This document shows, in pieces, positions 7,017-8,944 of a stretch of 8,944 nucleotides of DNA (the first letter of the stretch is position 1; each line of letters opens with the position of its first letter). The DNA is taken from NCBI GenBank assembly GCA_016932375.1, contig JAFGDA010000142.1, positions 1 through 8,944 of the forward strand. Direction: 5' to 3'. The translations under genes were made by a program, and so were the position numbers. The notes under the pieces are model-generated. The model saw only the letters and a list, made by a program, of their open reading frames with translations, searched no databases and had not been told where the DNA came from. Source of the DNA: Actinomycetota bacterium (lineage in GTDB: Bacteria > Actinomycetota > Humimicrobiia > Humimicrobiales > Humimicrobiaceae).

Positions 7017-8785
7017 TTGCTGGTATAATCACTTCCTATCAGGACGGTAATACCTACACCATCAGGATTACTATCAGATTTCTTTATTACACCCACTTTT
7101 AATCTTTCCTGTATTTGCTGGGCAAGTGCCTCCATTCCCTCTCCTCCGGAATACCTTATTTCTGTCTGTGTATAATCCCAGTTATCGGCATCTTTGGTTT
7201 CCACTACTTTTATCACATCTGTGTCTGCATTAAAATGATCTTCAAGTATATCTTTTACCGTTTTTGCCAGCCCCGCAGTGCCTTCACCATTAAGGATTAC
7301 AATATTCGTGATACCGGATACTTCTCCTTCCTGCCCTTCCGTCTCTTCAGTTTCTTCCGCCCCTTCAAACCCTGGATTATAATCCGATCCGAGTATTATC
7401 ACAATGTCTGAGACTACCACTTCTTCCTGCCTGGTAGTGATGCTTCCTGTCCCTATCAGGCTTTTTAGTTCATTTGCAGCATTCATTACTTCTGGTTCGC
7501 CGGAAGTATAAACTATTATCTCAGTTGCAGTGTAGTCCCAGTTATCAGCATTTCCCACTTCCAGCACATTGAATTTTTCTTTACCGCTTTCGAAAACCTG
7601 GGCCTTTAAAACACTTTCCAATTCCCCTGCGATCCCAGGCGTACCCACACCGTTCAATATCCTGATGCTTACGGTCCTTTCCTGTACGGCAGTCTCACTG
7701 GTCGCTGCCTCATCTTTGTTGAACAACCCTGAAAGATTCGATACATCAGGCAGGTATACTATACCTTCACCCTCCAGCTCGGTTGAAGATACGCCAAGGA
7801 CATGGACCGTATTTTTATCAGCACCAAGACCGGAAACTGTGGCAAAAAGCTTTATCAATTCTTCCATGGAAAGGTCGGAGTCTATATAGCTTTTTACAAG
7901 ATTGATATTATTTGTAAGATCCTCTTCAGTTTCACCAACAATTTTTGTTATAACAGTATCCAGAACCTTTTTCTGGTAATCAATATACCCGGTCTTCACA
8001 TCCTTCTCCATGCCGCTTACATATTTCAGGAAATTAGCAACCTCCGATCCATCCATAAGATTGGGACCCGGTTCCAGCTCAAAGCTTGTATCCGAATCAT
8101 AATCCTTTACCGCCATGGCTACATCCATATCCAGTTCTATTCCTCCCAGTTTATCAACGACATTTGCAATATCAAAAAGCACAAAATGGTCTATTTTTAT
8201 ATCCATGCCAAGGCCTTTTTCAAGTGTAAGGGAAAGGAGGTCCATACCGCCTATCTCCACCGCCTTACCAGCCAGCTCGGCTCCTATGCCGGGTACATCC
8301 ATCAGGGTCCTCGCCGGAATACACAGGGACCTGAGCTCGTTTGAGGCGCTGTAATAGCTTGAAAATATAATGGAACTTACCTCGGGTTCAAGCAGGTCCT
8401 GCCCGGCAGTAGCCATTATAATATTGATATCCTGTCCCAGTTCAAGGGACTCCGGCACATTGATAACTGACTCTTCCGGGCCCGCTTCAGCCTGGCTGAA
8501 CCAACGGTTTTTTATATAGCGGTACCCGAATACTATCGCAGTTGCCACAATGATCACAATAATGATTACTGCAATAGTAGAATAAAGGAGCTTTCTTCTT
8601 TTCTTTTTCTCCCTTATGCGCCTGCTTCTGTAACCTTCATCATCCAGGTCATCGCCTGAATAGTCCTCAAATTCAAAATCATCATCCTTGAAAAAATCAT
8701 TTTCAGGTTCAGGGGGCATGCCTTCACCAGTGTCCTTTTCTTCCTCTTCCCCGCTTCTGCCGCCGTTTTTAAAATCAAAAGACAT
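7013..8785 (-). CDS. Membrane-anchored LCP-like protein with tandem LytR_C domains
   Basis: The product has 590 residues. Residues 12-50 are strongly acidic, followed by a basic stop (RRIREKKKRRK, 55-65) and one hydrophobic segment at about 66-88, so the N-terminus should be cytoplasmic and the rest outside. Residues about 117-331 resemble a LytR-CpsA-Psr core: a CIPARTLMDVPGIG stretch (155-168), AGKAVEIGG (172-180), then DHFVLFDIANVVDKLGGIELD. Two LytR_C domains follow at about 371-468 and 493-586. Each begins with an ILNG-GT motif, has DNWDYT in the middle and ends in ILGSDY or LIGSDY, and a Glu-rich linker separates them. LCP enzymes attach glycopolymers to peptidoglycan, but the usual RTDT and PRDT arginine/aspartate motifs are not recognisable here, so the catalytic role is uncertain. 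I chose the start at 8785 because a perfect GGAGGT lies 7 bases upstream; the frame is open for 24 more codons, but those overlap yqeK. The stop overlaps the rsfS start by 4 bases. Confidence 0.82.
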   Translation of the reverse strand: MSFDFKNGGRSGEEEEKDTGEGMPPEPENDFFKDDDFEFEDYSGDDLDDEGYRSRRIREKKKRRKLLYSTIAVIIIVIIVATAIVFGYRYIKNRWFSQAEAGPEESVINVPESLELGQDINIIMATAGQDLLEPEVSSIIFSSYYSASNELRSLCIPARTLMDVPGIGAELAGKAVEIGGMDLLSLTLEKGLGMDIKIDHFVLFDIANVVDKLGGIELDMDVAMAVKDYDSDTSFELEPGPNLMDGSEVANFLKYVSGMEKDVKTGYIDYQKKVLDTVITKIVGETEEDLTNNINLVKSYIDSDLSMEELIKLFATVSGLGADKNTVHVLGVSSTELEGEGIVYLPDVSNLSGLFNKDEAATSETAVQERTVSIRILNGVGTPGIAGELESVLKAQVFESGKEKFNVLEVGNADNWDYTATEIIVYTSGEPEVMNAANELKSLIGTGSITTRQEEVVVSDIVIILGSDYNPGFEGAEETEETEGQEGEVSGITNIVILNGEGTAGLAKTVKDILEDHFNADTDVIKVVETKDADNWDYTQTEIRYSGGEGMEALAQQIQERLKVGVIKKSDSNPDGVGITVLIGSDYTSK

Positions 8786-8944
8786 TTTTAATACCTCCAC
8801 AAATACTGTTCCATATTCTGCCTGTATCAGGGTGCAGCAATTTTTCTTTCTTAACAATATATATTATATTATTTTTATAAACCTCAAGAAGACATAAATC
8901 AATACTTTTATCAGCAAATTCCCTAATCCTTTCCACCCCCTGGT
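8775..8944 (-). CDS. yqeK: YqeK-type HD-domain phosphohydrolase, C-terminal 55 residues (5' end outside window)
   Basis: A reading frame enters from the window edge (first full codon at 8942) and runs 55 codons to a TGA at 8777-8775. Its peptide contains GVERIREFA near the start and KKEKLLHPDT further on. This matches the usual end of YqeK proteins: a 'GV..IR.LA' helix, a helix leading to 'Y.i.kgklIHP.T', and then a short tail. YqeK enzymes hydrolyse diadenosine tetraphosphate symmetrically in the cytoplasm. The HD metal-binding residues lie in the missing N-terminal part, so activity cannot be judged here. The frame overlaps the next gene by 11 bases. In many Gram-positive-type genomes yqeK sits between nadD and an LCP gene followed by rsfS, exactly the neighbours seen here, which supports the call. 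The identification rests on a short fragment plus context. Confidence 0.75.
   Translation of the reverse strand, partial: QGVERIREFADKSIDLCLLEVYKNNIIYIVKKEKLLHPDTGRIWNSICGGIKNVF
8793..8798 (-). promoter_or_regulatory. Ribosome binding site that fixes the LCP-like gene start
   Basis: GGAGGT on the minus strand ends 7 bases before the ATG at 8785. It is the best Shine-Dalgarno in the window. It favours this ATG over the upstream in-frame ATG at 8857, which lies well inside yqeK. Confidence 0.8.

Noticed and set aside
7322..7381. Simple GAA/GGA-type repeat in the Glu-rich linker of the LCP-like gene
   Set aside because: It is imperfect, stays in frame and encodes the acidic linker between the two LytR_C domains. 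There is no regular unit that would suggest phase variation.
7802..8344. A 180-codon open frame on the plus strand opposite the LCP-like gene
   Set aside because: It lies wholly antisense to a well-supported coding region, has no ribosome binding site that I can see, and its peptide shows no recognisable domain and an odd composition rich in I, F, Y and H. It is a shadow of the real gene.
8786..8857. N-terminal extension of the LCP-like protein from an ATG at 8857
   Set aside because: The 24 extra codons overlap the YqeK coding frame, lack a ribosome binding site and read unlike an LCP N-terminus. The ATG at 8785 has a perfect GGAGGT.

Overview
The window reads as a moderately AT-rich bacterial chromosome segment. 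Every gene I can support lies on the minus strand, so transcription runs from high to low coordinates. The gene order yqeK - LCP/LytR_C protein - rsfS - leuS is a housekeeping arrangement known from Clostridia-like and other Gram-positive-type genomes, usually downstream of nadD. The LCP/LytR_C gene also points to a monoderm (Gram-positive-type) or deep-branching actinobacterial or clostridial lineage. I cannot name a genus from sequence alone.

Layout in transcription order: (1) 8944-8775, the last 55 codons of a gene that continues beyond the window, recognisable as the C-terminus of a YqeK-type HD phosphohydrolase. (2) 8785-7013, a membrane-anchored LCP-like protein with two C-terminal LytR_C domains. 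(3) 7016-6537, the ribosomal silencing factor RsfS. (4) 6547-4028, leucyl-tRNA synthetase. All three junctions overlap (11, 4 and 11 bases), rsfS starts with GTG and leuS with TTG, so this is a tightly coupled operon. It joins nucleotide housekeeping, an envelope protein and translation.

A 214-base gap (4027-3814) ends the operon with a 12-bp stem-loop. The gap also carries promoter-like elements and an operator-like set of CCTGAAA/TTTCAGG repeats. It leads into a separate metabolic pair. The first is a single-chain fused alpha+beta E1 component of a thiamine-diphosphate 2-oxoacid (pyruvate, branched-chain or acetoin type) dehydrogenase (3813-1477). After 96 bases with a promoter-like element comes a mannitol-1-phosphate 5-dehydrogenase-like polyol dehydrogenase (1380-175). 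Neither the E2/E3 partners of the E1 nor a mannitol PTS is present in the window.

The last 174 bases (174-1) hold no supported gene. They contain one perfect 8-bp stem-loop and a G-rich/T-rich edge sequence that may be one end of an intergenic repeat cut by the window boundary. I see no tRNA, rRNA, CRISPR, transposase or phage gene, and no convincing new defence or mobile system. The points most worth a second look are the degenerate LCP active site with duplicated LytR_C domains, the fused E1 with an extra insertion, and the repeat cluster upstream of it.
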